Part shown: piece by piece, positions 6,790-15,189 of the stretch
Numbering within the stretch: the first letter of the stretch is position 1
Layout of the letters: every line of letters begins with the position of its first letter
From: Saliterribacillus persicus
GTDB lineage: Bacteria > Bacillota > Bacilli > Bacillales > Amphibacillaceae
Reading direction: 5' to 3'
DNA: 35,820 nt
NCBI RefSeq assembly: GCF_003337485.1
Contig: NZ_QPJJ01000018.1
Span: forward strand, 1-35,820
The notes under the pieces: model-generated
Databases searched by the model: none
Seen by the model: only the letters and a program-made list of their open reading frames with translations
What the model was told of the DNA's origin: nothing
Program-made: the position numbers and the translations under genes

Positions 6790-7761
6790 TTGGAGTATAA
6801 AAAACTTGGAAAATCTGGTCTGGATGTTTCACAATTATGTCTTGGAACCATGAGCTTCGGAATACCTGAAAGAGGTAATACGCCATGGTCACTAAACGAA
6901 AAAAATAGCAGACCTATCATAAAAAAAGCTCTTGATTCAGGAATAAATTTTTTCAGTTCTGCTAATATGTACTCTGACGGCACCAGTGAAGAAATTCTTG
7001 GCCGGGCATTAAAAGATAACGCCCGACGCGACGAAGTTGTCATTGCAACAAAGGTATTTGTTCCAATGCGTAAAGGTCCAAATGCAATGGGGCTTTCCCG
7101 TAAAGTGATCATGACGGAAGTTGATAATAGTCTAAAACGTTTGGGCACAGACTACATCGATTTATATCAAATTCATAGATGGGATCCCAACACACCGATT
7201 GAAGAGACAATGGAAGCACTACATGATCTTGTTAAGTTAGGAAAAGTAAGATATATCGGTGCCTCATCCATGTCAGCTTGGCAGTTCGCAAAAGCTCAAC
7301 ACGTAGCAGAACAAAAAGGGTTGACCCGTTTTATTTCTATGGAGAATAGACTTAATTTACTTTATCGTGAAGAAGAAAGAGAAATGCTACCTTTCTGTAA
7401 AGATGATGGCGTTGGCGTGACGCCATATTTACCTTTTGCTGCAGGTCGATTAACCCGAGATTGGAATGAACAGACTTCACGATCAGAAATTGACCAAGTG
7501 GCCAAGAATCTATTTATCAAGACAGAAGAATACGATCGTAAAGTGGCGGAAAGAGTAGCAGAGGTTGCGGATAATCGAGGCATTCCACGCGCACAGGTGG
7601 CACTTGCCTGGTTGTTACAAAAAGAAGGGGTCACCTCACCAATTATTGGCGCTACCAAGGTCACCCATATCGAGGATGCAGTTTCAGCATTATCAGTCAA
7701 ATTAACATCTGAAGAGATTAATAGCTTAGAAGAACTTTATATACCCCATCCACTGGTATAA
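6790..7761 (+). CDS. aldo/keto reductase with substituted catalytic aspartate
   Basis: This 323-residue TIM-barrel oxidoreductase of the AKR superfamily starts at TTG 6790 behind AGAAGGAG. Conserved parts include KLGKSGLDVSQLCLGTM, YSDGTSEEILGRAL, LKRLGTDYIDLYQIHRWD, GKVRYIGASS and the C-terminal SPIIGATKVTHIEDAVSAL cofactor region. Tyr61, Lys88 and His129 of the catalytic tetrad are present. The position normally holding Asp (FDTA in relatives) is Ser56 in INFFSSANMYS. Activity could be lowered or altered. It follows the SDR gene and ends at a strong terminator, so the two form one MarR-regulated transcript. Confidence 0.9.
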   Translation: MEYKKLGKSGLDVSQLCLGTMSFGIPERGNTPWSLNEKNSRPIIKKALDSGINFFSSANMYSDGTSEEILGRALKDNARRDEVVIATKVFVPMRKGPNAMGLSRKVIMTEVDNSLKRLGTDYIDLYQIHRWDPNTPIEETMEALHDLVKLGKVRYIGASSMSAWQFAKAQHVAEQKGLTRFISMENRLNLLYREEEREMLPFCKDDGVGVTPYLPFAAGRLTRDWNEQTSRSEIDQVAKNLFIKTEEYDRKVAERVAEVADNRGIPRAQVALAWLLQKEGVTSPIIGATKVTHIEDAVSALSVKLTSEEINSLEELYIPHPLV

Positions 7762-7775
7762 TACAAAACTGAGTT

Positions 7776-7811
7776 AGTGCGAATACATAAAATGTGTTCG
7801 CACTATTTTTA
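7776..7811 (+). terminator. rho-independent terminator of the SDR-AKR operon
   Basis: A 13-bp stem (7776-7788 AGTGCGAATACAT with 7792-7804, one G-U pair) has a 3-nt loop and is followed by ATTTTT. Bases 7812-7980 between it and the beta-lactamase stop show no gene. Confidence 0.88.
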
Positions 7812-7980
7812 ATAACTGACTGGCATCATGAAACTCAGTTTTACAAGTTATGACGCAACTCCTTATAAGCTTTGAAGCGCGATCATATAGAACACCATCA
7901 CAATACTTAGTCTGTGGAGCAGCCCGGCCAATCCCTCTTTAATGGTCTGTTTGCAGATCATAGCAACACAACCTTATGTT

Positions 7981-8874
7981 TTACTTTTCCTGCAATTGAT
8001 TAATGGCGACTTTTGTAGCTTTGGCAATTAGTTCATCGTCGTACTCAGCATCAGCTTTTTCACGACGAGAGAGTATAGCAAGAACGATTGGAGAATCATC
8101 TGGCGGCCAAATCACAGCGATGTCATTTCGAGTACCATATGGGCCGGCGCCGGTTTTATCGCCAACTATCCACCCTTCTGGTACACCTTCTCGTATTAGG
8201 TTATCGCCGGTGGTGTTTCGTTTCAACCAGTCATTAAGAAGTTTCTGCTTCTCCTCAGATAGAACATCACCGAGTGTGAAAGCTTGGAGGCTTTCAGCAA
8301 GTGCTTTAGGCGTACTTGTATCTTTCGTTTCTCCAGGCTCTACATTGTTAAGCTCTGGCTCAATACGAGCTGGTTCGGTCACATCGTCACCTATTTCTCT
8401 TAGAACATCCTTGAATCCCTTAGGTCCTCCGATAGCTTCAAGAATAAGATTCCCGGCCGTATTATCACTGTAACGAAGAGATGCATCACTTAACTCTTTT
8501 AAAGTCATTCCAGTATCAACATACTTCTCAGTTACGGGGTTATAATTGACTAAATCTTCCTCGGTAAAATTAATTTTTTCATCAAGGTCATCGCTCGATT
8601 TTTTCTTTAGAAGTGCTCCTACAGCTAAAGCTTTGTGTGTAGATGTATAGCCAAATCGTTCATCCGCACGGTAGGAAATCGATTGATTGTTACCTGTATT
8701 AAATGCATACACTCCTAGTTTTGCATCATACTCCTTTTCAAGCTCTTCAAAACCGGAGCTTGTTTCCACTTCTTCATTTGAATCTAGTTCATTTTGAGTA
8801 CTTGAACAACCTGCAAGAAGCAAAGCGCCCAACATCACTGTAGTTGCGAACTTTTTCATCGAAAAATACCTCAT
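7981..8874 (-). CDS. bla: class A beta-lactamase, lipoprotein
   Basis: A 297-residue serine beta-lactamase hydrolyses penicillin-type antibiotics outside the membrane. A lipoprotein signal ends in LLLAGC (Cys23), so it is probably membrane-anchored. All class A motifs are present: STHK (Ser78, Lys81), SDN (136-138), EPELN with the general-base Glu172, and KTG (240-242). The sequence belongs to the BlaZ/PenP group. ATG 8874 has GAGGG 6 nt upstream; ATG 8859 (giving MKKFATTVML) is also served by a TGAGG site and is a fair alternative. It is divergent from blaR1-blaI and has two BlaI-type operators over its promoter, so expression should be beta-lactam-inducible. Confidence 0.95.
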   Translation of the reverse strand: MRYFSMKKFATTVMLGALLLAGCSSTQNELDSNEEVETSSGFEELEKEYDAKLGVYAFNTGNNQSISYRADERFGYTSTHKALAVGALLKKKSSDDLDEKINFTEEDLVNYNPVTEKYVDTGMTLKELSDASLRYSDNTAGNLILEAIGGPKGFKDVLREIGDDVTEPARIEPELNNVEPGETKDTSTPKALAESLQAFTLGDVLSEEKQKLLNDWLKRNTTGDNLIREGVPEGWIVGDKTGAGPYGTRNDIAVIWPPDDSPIVLAILSRREKADAEYDDELIAKATKVAINQLQEK

Positions 8875-8927
8875 ACTAATCCCTCACTTAATAAATATTA
8901 ATAAATTTCCGCGTAATCCAGCATACT

Positions 8928-8974
8928 GATTACACTTGTAATCTAATACTACGTTTGTAATCTTGTTGTGTCAA
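8928..8974 (-). promoter_or_regulatory. bla promoter with two BlaI operators
   Basis: On the minus strand TTGACA (8969-8974) and TAGTAT (8946-8951) at 17-nt spacing make a strong promoter for bla. The palindrome GATTACACTTGTAATC (8928-8943) lies at the start of transcription. A partner TACTACGTTTGTAATC (8947-8962) covers the -10 and spacer. Centres are 19 bp apart. The TACA/TGTA half-sites agree with known BlaI/MecI boxes. The rest of the roughly 380-bp gap to blaR1 is AT-rich; its one strong element is the palindrome at 9201-9223. Confidence 0.8.
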
Positions 8975-9200
8975 TTGCTTTTTAAGTTTTAATTTTACTA
9001 TATTGGAAAATTTTCCTTTCAGTTCGATATGCATTGTATTTTCTTCAAAACTAAAAAAGGGTATGCTAGAATTAACTTTGCATGAACTACAATCGATTAA
9101 TATTTTTGTTCTTCATATATTAGTAAGCGTTTGATTTTCTCTCGAATTATTAATATTTACTGAATGATATACAAAACTCTTTCGCATTTACAGAAATTAT

Positions 9201-9223
9201 CTGTCAATATCTTATATTGACAG
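9201..9223. promoter_or_regulatory. perfect palindrome upstream of blaR1
   Basis: CTGTCAATAT and ATATTGACAG form a 10-bp perfect inverted repeat with a 3-nt centre, 33 bp before the blaR1 start. It lacks the TACA/TGTA half-sites of the bla operators, so BlaI is not the obvious ligand. It could be an operator for another regulator or an mRNA leader hairpin. Confidence 0.55.
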
Positions 9224-9256
9224 ACTGAAAAGATTACCTCATAAAGGAGGGGAAGT

Positions 9257-11002
9257 ATGCTGATCTTACCTCAAATGTTAATGACATTCTTGCTATCGAC
9301 TCTCACTATTGCCGTAATCTTTTTTGTACGGCGTTTTCGTCTGTCTCCCAACTGGCGCTATCATCTATGGTTTTTACTGATCGCTGCACTTACCCTTCCG
9401 TTTATACCTAAAGAATGGATTTCATTTAGCAATCATGCAAACCTGGGCACAAGGCCTCCCGTATCATTTGCACCTAATGAGATAGCCCAAACTAATGCTG
9501 ATTTTGATGGCAATTGGACACAAGAGTTTGCTATTTCAGTCAATCAGTTCGACTATTCAAATCTTAATATAATTTTTCTTTTAATCTGGGTAGCAGGCAT
9601 CATTGTTTTCAGTTTTTTCTTTATCCGATCTCATTTAAAATTGCACAGAATTATAAAGACAGCAAAGAGTGTAAGCAATACAGATATAAATTCCCTTTTT
9701 GAAACATGCAAAATTGATCTCGGTATTAAGAAAAATGTTTCAATATTAGTCTCATCTCGTATTCGCTCACCGATGATCGTCGGATTCTTCAGGATCACCA
9801 TACTGATACCTGAGGGAATAGAGCGGCGTATGACCTTGAAAGAGTTAAGATATGTGATGCTTCATGAACTTCAGCATGAAAAAAGCCATCACACGAGAGG
9901 AAACTACCTCTTTCTTTTCTATCAGATTCTATATTGGTTCAACCCATTCATCTGGTTAGCATTCAGGGAGATGCGGGTGGACCGGGAGTTAGCTTGTGAC
10001 GACGCAGTTCTTCATTCTCTCGATCCTGATTCTTATAAAGGGTATGGCCACACTATTCTTTCCTGTTACGAACAGCATCCTGATTTTTTCACAGTAACGA
10101 ATCAGCTGACAGGTTCAAAAAAACAAATAAAGAAACGGATCACTCATATAGCATCTTTCCGTAGAAATTCCCGTCTCATACTTATGAAAAGCATCACACT
10201 CTTTATTACTACGACGCTTTTTCTTTCTATCCAAATCCCTTTTTTTACACTTGCCTACACGGATGAGGATTATTATGATATTAATAATCAGAAAATTATC
10301 ACGGAGGACTTAAGCACCTATTTTGACAAAGAAGAAGGAACCTTTGTCCTCACAAGTCTGAAGGATAAACGATACCACATCTATAATCAGCGGAAGAGCA
10401 GATTGAGAGTGTCACCTGACTCGACTTATAAAATTTACATTGCTCTGATGGGTCTGGAAGAGAAAGCCATCACACCTAATACTTCATCTTTTAAGTGGGA
10501 TGGAAAACCAAATGACTATAAAGAGTGGGACAGAGATCAGACTCTTTATACCGCAATGGAACATTCCGTTAACTGGTACTTTCAGATACTCGACGGTAGA
10601 ATGGAAAAAGATAAGCTTGCAGCATATCTGGAGCAGCTTAATTACGGAAATAAGAATCTCTCAGGTGGGGCCGGACAGTATTGGCTTGAGTCTTCCTTAA
10701 AAATCTCTCCAGTAGAACAGGTTAGTTTACTGCGCAGCTTCTATACAAACGAACAGAATTTTGACCCCGTTAACATCGAAACTGTGAAATCAGCTATCGC
10801 GCTTGAGGAAAAAAGGAACGCAAGACTGTATGGCAAGACGGGAACAGGTGTAGTCAATGGTGAAATTGTGAATGGATGGTTCATTGGGTTTGTTGAAACC
10901 AATCAGGACACTTGGTTTTTCGCTACAAACATTGATACTGATAACGGCAGTAAAGCTGCACAAATCACCATGTCGATATTGGAAAGTAAAGGATTGTATT
11001 AA
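9257..11002 (+). CDS. blaR1: beta-lactam sensor-transducer metalloprotease BlaR1
   Basis: The 581 residues match the usual BlaR1 length. The N-terminal half has membrane segments (about 5-22, 36-50, 104-124 and 310-333) around a cytoplasmic zinc protease domain with HELQH (203-207) and the third ligand region VDRELACDD. The C-terminal extracellular penicillin-binding domain has STYK (389-392), SVN (437-439) and KTGTG (527-531). Acylation of Ser389 by a beta-lactam should activate proteolysis that removes BlaI from DNA. An AAAGGAGGGG site precedes ATG 9257. The gene is divergent from bla and is followed 44 bp later by blaI, with which it should be co-transcribed. Confidence 0.95.
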   Translation: MLILPQMLMTFLLSTLTIAVIFFVRRFRLSPNWRYHLWFLLIAALTLPFIPKEWISFSNHANLGTRPPVSFAPNEIAQTNADFDGNWTQEFAISVNQFDYSNLNIIFLLIWVAGIIVFSFFFIRSHLKLHRIIKTAKSVSNTDINSLFETCKIDLGIKKNVSILVSSRIRSPMIVGFFRITILIPEGIERRMTLKELRYVMLHELQHEKSHHTRGNYLFLFYQILYWFNPFIWLAFREMRVDRELACDDAVLHSLDPDSYKGYGHTILSCYEQHPDFFTVTNQLTGSKKQIKKRITHIASFRRNSRLILMKSITLFITTTLFLSIQIPFFTLAYTDEDYYDINNQKIITEDLSTYFDKEEGTFVLTSLKDKRYHIYNQRKSRLRVSPDSTYKIYIALMGLEEKAITPNTSSFKWDGKPNDYKEWDRDQTLYTAMEHSVNWYFQILDGRMEKDKLAAYLEQLNYGNKNLSGGAGQYWLESSLKISPVEQVSLLRSFYTNEQNFDPVNIETVKSAIALEEKRNARLYGKTGTGVVNGEIVNGWFIGFVETNQDTWFFATNIDTDNGSKAAQITMSILESKGLY

Positions 11003-11046
11003 GATGAAATGTTCGAATATGTGTTAATTGTTGAGGGGGTATTAAA

Positions 11047-11424
11047 ATGTCAAAAGAAATGCCAAAAATTACTGAAGCGGAATGGGAAGTGATGAAAGTT
11101 CTCTGGAAACAGTCGCCCCTAACGGCTAACGAGGTCTGCAACGCTTTAAAGGAATATGAGGATTGGAAGCCGAAAACAATCCGTACGCTGCTTGACCGGC
11201 TAAACCATAAACAAGTCATTTCGGTAAACAAAGAAAAGCGCATTTACACGTTTATACCTCTATACTCTGAGTACGAATGCCAACGTGCTGAAACCAGATC
11301 CTTTATCAACCGTATATACGGCGGTATCTCTAAATCACTCATCGTCCAATTTATTGAAGACGAAGACCTAACCAAAGATGAAATCAAAGAACTAAAAAAA
11401 ATACTCGACAAAAGAAGCGATTAG
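11047..11424 (+). CDS. blaI: BlaI/MecI family repressor
   Basis: A 125-residue winged-helix repressor has the canonical ITEAEWEVMKVLW start, the recognition region PKTIRTLLDRLNHKQVI, and the wing KEKRIYTFIPL. The C-terminal helices (SKSLIVQFIEDEDLTKDEIKELKKIL) dimerise in this family. It represses bla and is cleaved or released after BlaR1 activation. The GGGGG-containing ribosome binding site lies 5-8 nt before ATG 11047. It ends the blaR1-blaI operon at the hairpin at 11454-11481. Confidence 0.93.
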   Translation: MSKEMPKITEAEWEVMKVLWKQSPLTANEVCNALKEYEDWKPKTIRTLLDRLNHKQVISVNKEKRIYTFIPLYSEYECQRAETRSFINRIYGGISKSLIVQFIEDEDLTKDEIKELKKILDKRSD

Positions 11425-11453
11425 AACCAAGTGAGGTTCTTATGCTTTCACAG

Positions 11454-11481
11454 GGAGTGCAGCTACCGCATTCCTTTTTTT
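11454..11481 (+). terminator. rho-independent terminator after blaI
   Basis: GGAGTGC (11454-11460) pairs with GCATTCC (11468-11474, one G-U) around a 7-nt loop, followed by seven T residues. A wider weaker pairing of TGCTTTCACA with TGTGAAGGCA encloses it. Confidence 0.75.
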
Positions 11482-11539
11482 GTGAAGGCATCCTTTTTTT
11501 AATGAATGAAATAGAGGGAAATAAATACTAGAAAAAGTA

Positions 11540-11596
11540 TTGACTATAAAAAGAAAAGATATTATAATTCAGTTAATCGATTACGTAAACGATTAC
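11540..11596 (+). promoter_or_regulatory. promoter and operator of the LacI-family regulator gene
   Basis: TTGACT (11540-11545) and TATAAT (11563-11568) with exactly 17-nt spacing form an excellent housekeeping promoter. An almost palindromic TTAATCGATTACGTAAACGA (from 11573) begins at the expected transcription start and is nearly identical to the perfect 24-bp palindrome at 12664-12687. Both sites resemble LacI-family operators with a central CG. This predicts autorepression by the regulator at 11621. Confidence 0.8.
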
Positions 11597-11620
11597 AATA
11601 AAAGTGTTGGAAGTGAGTAT

Positions 11621-12643
11621 ATGGCAAGCGTTAACGCAAAGAAAAATATAAGGATTAAAGATGTGGCTGAAAAAGCAAACGTTTCCACGGCAACGGTATC
11701 ACATGTCATTAATGGAACAAGGTATGTCTCTAAAGAAGTTGCTGAAAGAGTTGTAGAAGTAATGAAAGAATTAGATTATCGTCCTAATTCTGCTGCTAGA
11801 AGCTTAAGAAGTACAAAGACCAATACAATCGGCTTTTTAATTCCTGTAAAAAAAGATGATACATCTAAATCATTTTTTATGTCAATTGCAGAAGGAATAG
11901 AGGCAAATCTAAATAGTAAAGGCTATAACTTGATTTTAAGTAACTCGAAAGAAGATATGCAAGAAGAAATAAAACGAATCAAAATGTTCAATACACAATT
12001 AGTAGATGGTTTAATATTGGCACCAACGAATGATGATTTCAACCATATTCAGGAAGTGTTAGATAATCAATTTCCGCTTGTGATGATAGACAGATTACCG
12101 ATAAATTATGATGGTGATTTTGTATTGGTTGATAACTTTCAAGGCACCTATGACGGTGTGACAAAATTAGTGGCATCTGGTTATAAGAAAATTGGTTTTA
12201 TCAGTTCTGAGTTAGGAATTACAACTACAAATGAGAGGTTTGATGGCTACAAAAAAGCACTGAAAGATAATCATATACAGTTCAACGACACATTTGTTGA
12301 ATTAGGACGCTCTTCGTTCGAGTCAGGTTATGAACTAACAGAGAAGCTTATTGCTAAGAAAATTGACGCCTTATTTATAGCGAATAATATAATGACCATG
12401 GGTTCGGTTAAATGTATTCAAGATAACGGGTTGCAAATGCCAAATGATATTGCTGTGATTGGGTATGATAACTACGATTGGACTAAAATCACTACACCTC
12501 CATTATCCGTAGTAAACCAACCAGCATTTGATATCGGATTTAAGGCTGCCGAATGTATTTTAGATCGTATAAATAATAAAAACAAAAAAAAGGCGAATCA
12601 TATTAAATTGAAAGCCGAACTGAAAGTAAGAAAATCCATTTAA
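11621..12643 (+). CDS. LacI family regulator of the fructan/difructose operon
   Basis: A 340-residue LacI/PurR-type repressor has an N-terminal helix-turn-helix IRIKDVAEKANVSTATVSHV and hinge YRPNSAARSLRS, then a periplasmic-binding-like effector domain with LILAPTNDD, VMIDRLP, DNFQGTYDGV and a C-terminal AVIGYDNYDW block. ATG 11621 is preferred, because a longer frame opening at 11540 would start inside the -35 element and has no ribosome binding site. It is followed in the same direction by the sugar operon, whose upstream region carries the perfect operator at 12664. It is therefore most likely the local, substrate-responsive repressor. The effector is unknown; a fructosyl disaccharide or anhydride is the natural guess. 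Confidence 0.9.
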   Translation: MASVNAKKNIRIKDVAEKANVSTATVSHVINGTRYVSKEVAERVVEVMKELDYRPNSAARSLRSTKTNTIGFLIPVKKDDTSKSFFMSIAEGIEANLNSKGYNLILSNSKEDMQEEIKRIKMFNTQLVDGLILAPTNDDFNHIQEVLDNQFPLVMIDRLPINYDGDFVLVDNFQGTYDGVTKLVASGYKKIGFISSELGITTTNERFDGYKKALKDNHIQFNDTFVELGRSSFESGYELTEKLIAKKIDALFIANNIMTMGSVKCIQDNGLQMPNDIAVIGYDNYDWTKITTPPLSVVNQPAFDIGFKAAECILDRINNKNKKKANHIKLKAELKVRKSI

Positions 12644-12663
12644 AAATTTTTTTACTCTATTTT

Positions 12664-12687
12664 TTAATCGATTACGTAATCGATTAA
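12664..12687. promoter_or_regulatory. perfect 24-bp LacI-type operator before the sugar operon
   Basis: The palindrome is perfect over 24 bp, with half-site TTAATCGATTAC meeting at a central CG. It lies 21 bp after the regulator stop and about 180 bp before the binding-protein gene. A possible -10 (TATATA, 12695-12700) follows; the matching -35 would fall within the operator. It repeats the site at 11573 with about two changes. Confidence 0.8.
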
Positions 12688-12749
12688 CTAAAAGTATATA
12701 AGAGGCATTTTGTCTTTTTATATAAATATTAAATGAAATTTGAGGGAGG

Positions 12750-12812
12750 ATGAAATTAAAGGTATTGTTGGTTGGCGAAAAGATGTTGTGCACAGATTTG
12801 TCGATCGAATAA
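12750..12812 (+). CDS. possible 20-codon leader peptide or gene remnant
   Basis: A short frame MKLKVLLVGEKMLCTDLSIE starts at ATG 12750 directly after TGAGGGAGG and stops at 12812. Its beginning resembles the first strand of a Rossmann-like protein (KVLLVGE), so it may be the stump of a deleted gene. It could also be a leader frame in the 5' untranslated region of the sugar operon. There is no further evidence for translation. Confidence 0.3.
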   Translation: MKLKVLLVGEKMLCTDLSIE

Positions 12813-12868
12813 CTAAATTATAGGATTCCGGTTAATTCAATTAAAAATATATTTAGGAGGTCAATTAT

Positions 12869-14221
12869 ATGAAGAAGAAATTATTATTTTTAATTAGTTT
12901 ATTATTTATTGCAGTGTTGTTAGCAGCGTGTGGTGGCGATAGCAATGATTCCAATGAAGGCGTTGACGGTGAGAATAATGATAGTGAAGCGGCAGAAGAA
13001 AATGACGGTGATAAAACGTTAACGGTACTAGTTGAAGGGGGCAGCCCTGCAGAAACAGTTGCCAAAGAAACCAGTGATTCTTTTAAAGAAGAAACTGGTT
13101 ATGAAGTGGTTATTGAATCTGTACCTTATACAGGTGTTTATGACCGCATGAGAACAGAATTAACAACAGGTGCAGGTGCTTTTGATGTTGCTACAATTGA
13201 TACCATTTGGCTCCCTGCGCTATACAAAGGTTTAGAACCTATCCAGGATATTGTAACGGACGAAATAAGCGAGGATTTATTCCCAGGTTTAATTGATGGG
13301 GCAACGATTGAAGAAAACGTATATGGACTGCCAACATGGACTAACTCGAAAATTTTATTATATAGAACAGATCTTTTTGAAGACGAAAACAATAAAAGTA
13401 AATTTGAAGCGGAATTCGGTTATGAGTTAGCACCACCGGAAGATTGGCAACAATATCAAGATGTTGCAAGCTTTTTTGGCAATAATGAAGATCACCCAGA
13501 TCTTTATGGAACAACTGTTTTCGGTGCAAGTTCAGGTGATTCAGTAGCAAGCTGGTTAGATCACGTAGCACAAGCTGGGGCAGATAATTTGGTATTGAAT
13601 GGTAGTGGAGAAGTAGTTGTTAATGACCAATATCATGTAGCTGCATTAGATATGTTGAATGAGTTAGTTTCAGCTGAGGGATCCGTCCCTGAAAATACAT
13701 TGGAAACAGCTTCCGCTGAAACGGCAGAATTATTTTACAATGGAAACTTAGCAATGATGTTAGCTTGGGGTCACTTCTATGTTCCAGCAAATGATCCAGA
13801 TACGTCCGGTGTGGCCGGTAATGTTGGCGCTGCTCCAATGATTTCAGGTGAGGCAGGGATTGGAGTTGTGCCTGGGCCTTGGTATCAGGTAATTCCATCT
13901 TCATCAACTAAAAAAGATATAGCTAAAGAGTATCTAGAGTTTATGTATGGAAAAAATGAATTATATGCAGATGCATTAGGCGTAGCGGCAAGACAATCTG
14001 TTTTTGAAGAGTACGGACAAGAAGAAAAATACTCTCATTTAACACCATTAGCTACCACATTGAACGGTGAACAAACGCAAAATCGTCCATCCACAGATAA
14101 ATGGCAAGAAATTGAAAGTGAAGCTCTAATTCCAGCGGTACAAAAAGTACTAGGAGGGCAGATGACTGCTCAAGATGCTTTAGATGAAGCTAAAGAAGTG
14201 ATTGAAGGTATTGTAAATTAA
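12869..14221 (+). CDS. ABC transporter sugar-binding lipoprotein
   Basis: This 450-residue solute-binding protein of the carbohydrate type (SBP_bac_1, MalE/UgpB-like) has a lipoprotein signal with lipobox LLAAC (Cys21). An acidic linker rich in Asp, Glu, Asn and Gly runs to about residue 48, followed by the mature domain (TLTVLVEGG...). Conserved features are FDVATIDTIWLPALYKGL, VYGLPTWTNSKILLYRTDLF and a Trp/Gly-rich C-terminal lobe. AGGAGG sits before ATG 12869. It is the first gene of an operon with two permeases, GH32, fructokinase and GH91, so the ligand is probably a short fructan or difructose anhydride. The exact ligand cannot be read from the sequence. Confidence 0.92.
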   Translation: MKKKLLFLISLLFIAVLLAACGGDSNDSNEGVDGENNDSEAAEENDGDKTLTVLVEGGSPAETVAKETSDSFKEETGYEVVIESVPYTGVYDRMRTELTTGAGAFDVATIDTIWLPALYKGLEPIQDIVTDEISEDLFPGLIDGATIEENVYGLPTWTNSKILLYRTDLFEDENNKSKFEAEFGYELAPPEDWQQYQDVASFFGNNEDHPDLYGTTVFGASSGDSVASWLDHVAQAGADNLVLNGSGEVVVNDQYHVAALDMLNELVSAEGSVPENTLETASAETAELFYNGNLAMMLAWGHFYVPANDPDTSGVAGNVGAAPMISGEAGIGVVPGPWYQVIPSSSTKKDIAKEYLEFMYGKNELYADALGVAARQSVFEEYGQEEKYSHLTPLATTLNGEQTQNRPSTDKWQEIESEALIPAVQKVLGGQMTAQDALDEAKEVIEGIVN

Positions 14222-14230
14222 GCAATGAAA

Positions 14231-14259
14231 AAAAGGATAGGTTAAATTCCTATCCTTTT
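14231..14259 (+). terminator. intra-operon stem-loop after the binding-protein gene
   Basis: An 11-bp perfect stem (AAAAGGATAGG 14231-14241 with 14249-14259) has a 7-nt loop and no clean T run after it (CTCAATCAA). Such a hairpin between binding protein and permeases commonly stabilises the upstream message and partly reduces read-through. That would give more binding protein than permease. It is less likely to be a full terminator. Confidence 0.6.
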
Positions 14260-14293
14260 CTCAATCAAATCATCATAGAGGGAGAGTGATTAT

Positions 14294-15175
14294 ATGACAA
14301 GAGAATCAAAAATATCCTTTTTGTTTTTCGCACCAGCAGGTATATTCATGATTATTTTTTTATTTTTTCCTGTATTGCTTCTAATAAAAGATAGTTTCTT
14401 TCAAATAGATATGATGTCACAAGATTCAGGAACATTTGTAGGAATTAGTAATTATATAGAATCTATCAAATCGGATCGTTTTTTGGGGGCAACAAGTAAC
14501 ACGCTGATTTACGTTGTAGTTGCAGTAAGTGCTGAACTACTGTTGGGCTTATTTTTCGCTTTGTTATTAAATACTGGCTTTAAAGGACATAGCTTTGTTC
14601 GAACAATTTTATTGAGTCCATTAATGATTGCACCATTAGTGTCGGGTTTAATATGGAAATTCATGTTGAACAGTCAATTCGGTATTGTTAATAAACTGTT
14701 GTATGACTTTAATATCACTTCGAGTAGAAATGCAATTCAATGGCTATCAGATGATAGGACTGCACTATTATCGACTATCATTGCTGATATTTGGTTAACT
14801 ACACCTTTTATGATGCTAGTACTACTTGCAGGCTTACAAGGAATTCCTATTACGTTATATGAGTCAGCTAAAATTGATGGCGCCAATAAAATCAAAACAT
14901 TTTTTTATATTACACTACCATCTTTACTTCCGGTAATGGTTGTAGCGATCTTAATTAGAACAGTGGATGCTGCTAGAACATTTGATATTGTTTGGGTTTT
15001 AACACAAGGTGGACCTGCTAATTCTTCGGAAGTATTAAGTACGTATATGTATAAAACATTAACTAGGTATGGTGAGGTTGGAGAATCCAGCGCAATGGCA
15101 GTGCTATTTATTATTCTCTTATTGTTACTTAGCTCTTACTTCCTAGTAAGCATGTTTAAAGCAAACAAAAAATAG
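14294..15175 (+). CDS. ABC transporter permease, MalF/UgpA type
   Basis: This 293-residue membrane protein has six likely transmembrane segments. The cytoplasmic EAA loop ESAKIDGANKIKTFFYITLP (about residues 192-211) contacts the ATPase. Residues GPANSSEVLSTYMYKT after the fifth segment are typical of carbohydrate uptake transporter-1 permeases. A GGGAGAG site precedes ATG 14294. It is 72 bp after the binding-protein gene and 14 bp before the second permease, with which it forms the channel. No ATP-binding subunit is encoded here, so a shared MsmX/MsmK-type ATPase is presumed. Confidence 0.93.
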   Translation: MTRESKISFLFFAPAGIFMIIFLFFPVLLLIKDSFFQIDMMSQDSGTFVGISNYIESIKSDRFLGATSNTLIYVVVAVSAELLLGLFFALLLNTGFKGHSFVRTILLSPLMIAPLVSGLIWKFMLNSQFGIVNKLLYDFNITSSRNAIQWLSDDRTALLSTIIADIWLTTPFMMLVLLAGLQGIPITLYESAKIDGANKIKTFFYITLPSLLPVMVVAILIRTVDAARTFDIVWVLTQGGPANSSEVLSTYMYKTLTRYGEVGESSAMAVLFIILLLLLSSYFLVSMFKANKK

Positions 15176-15189
15176 AGAGGAGATGTAAA

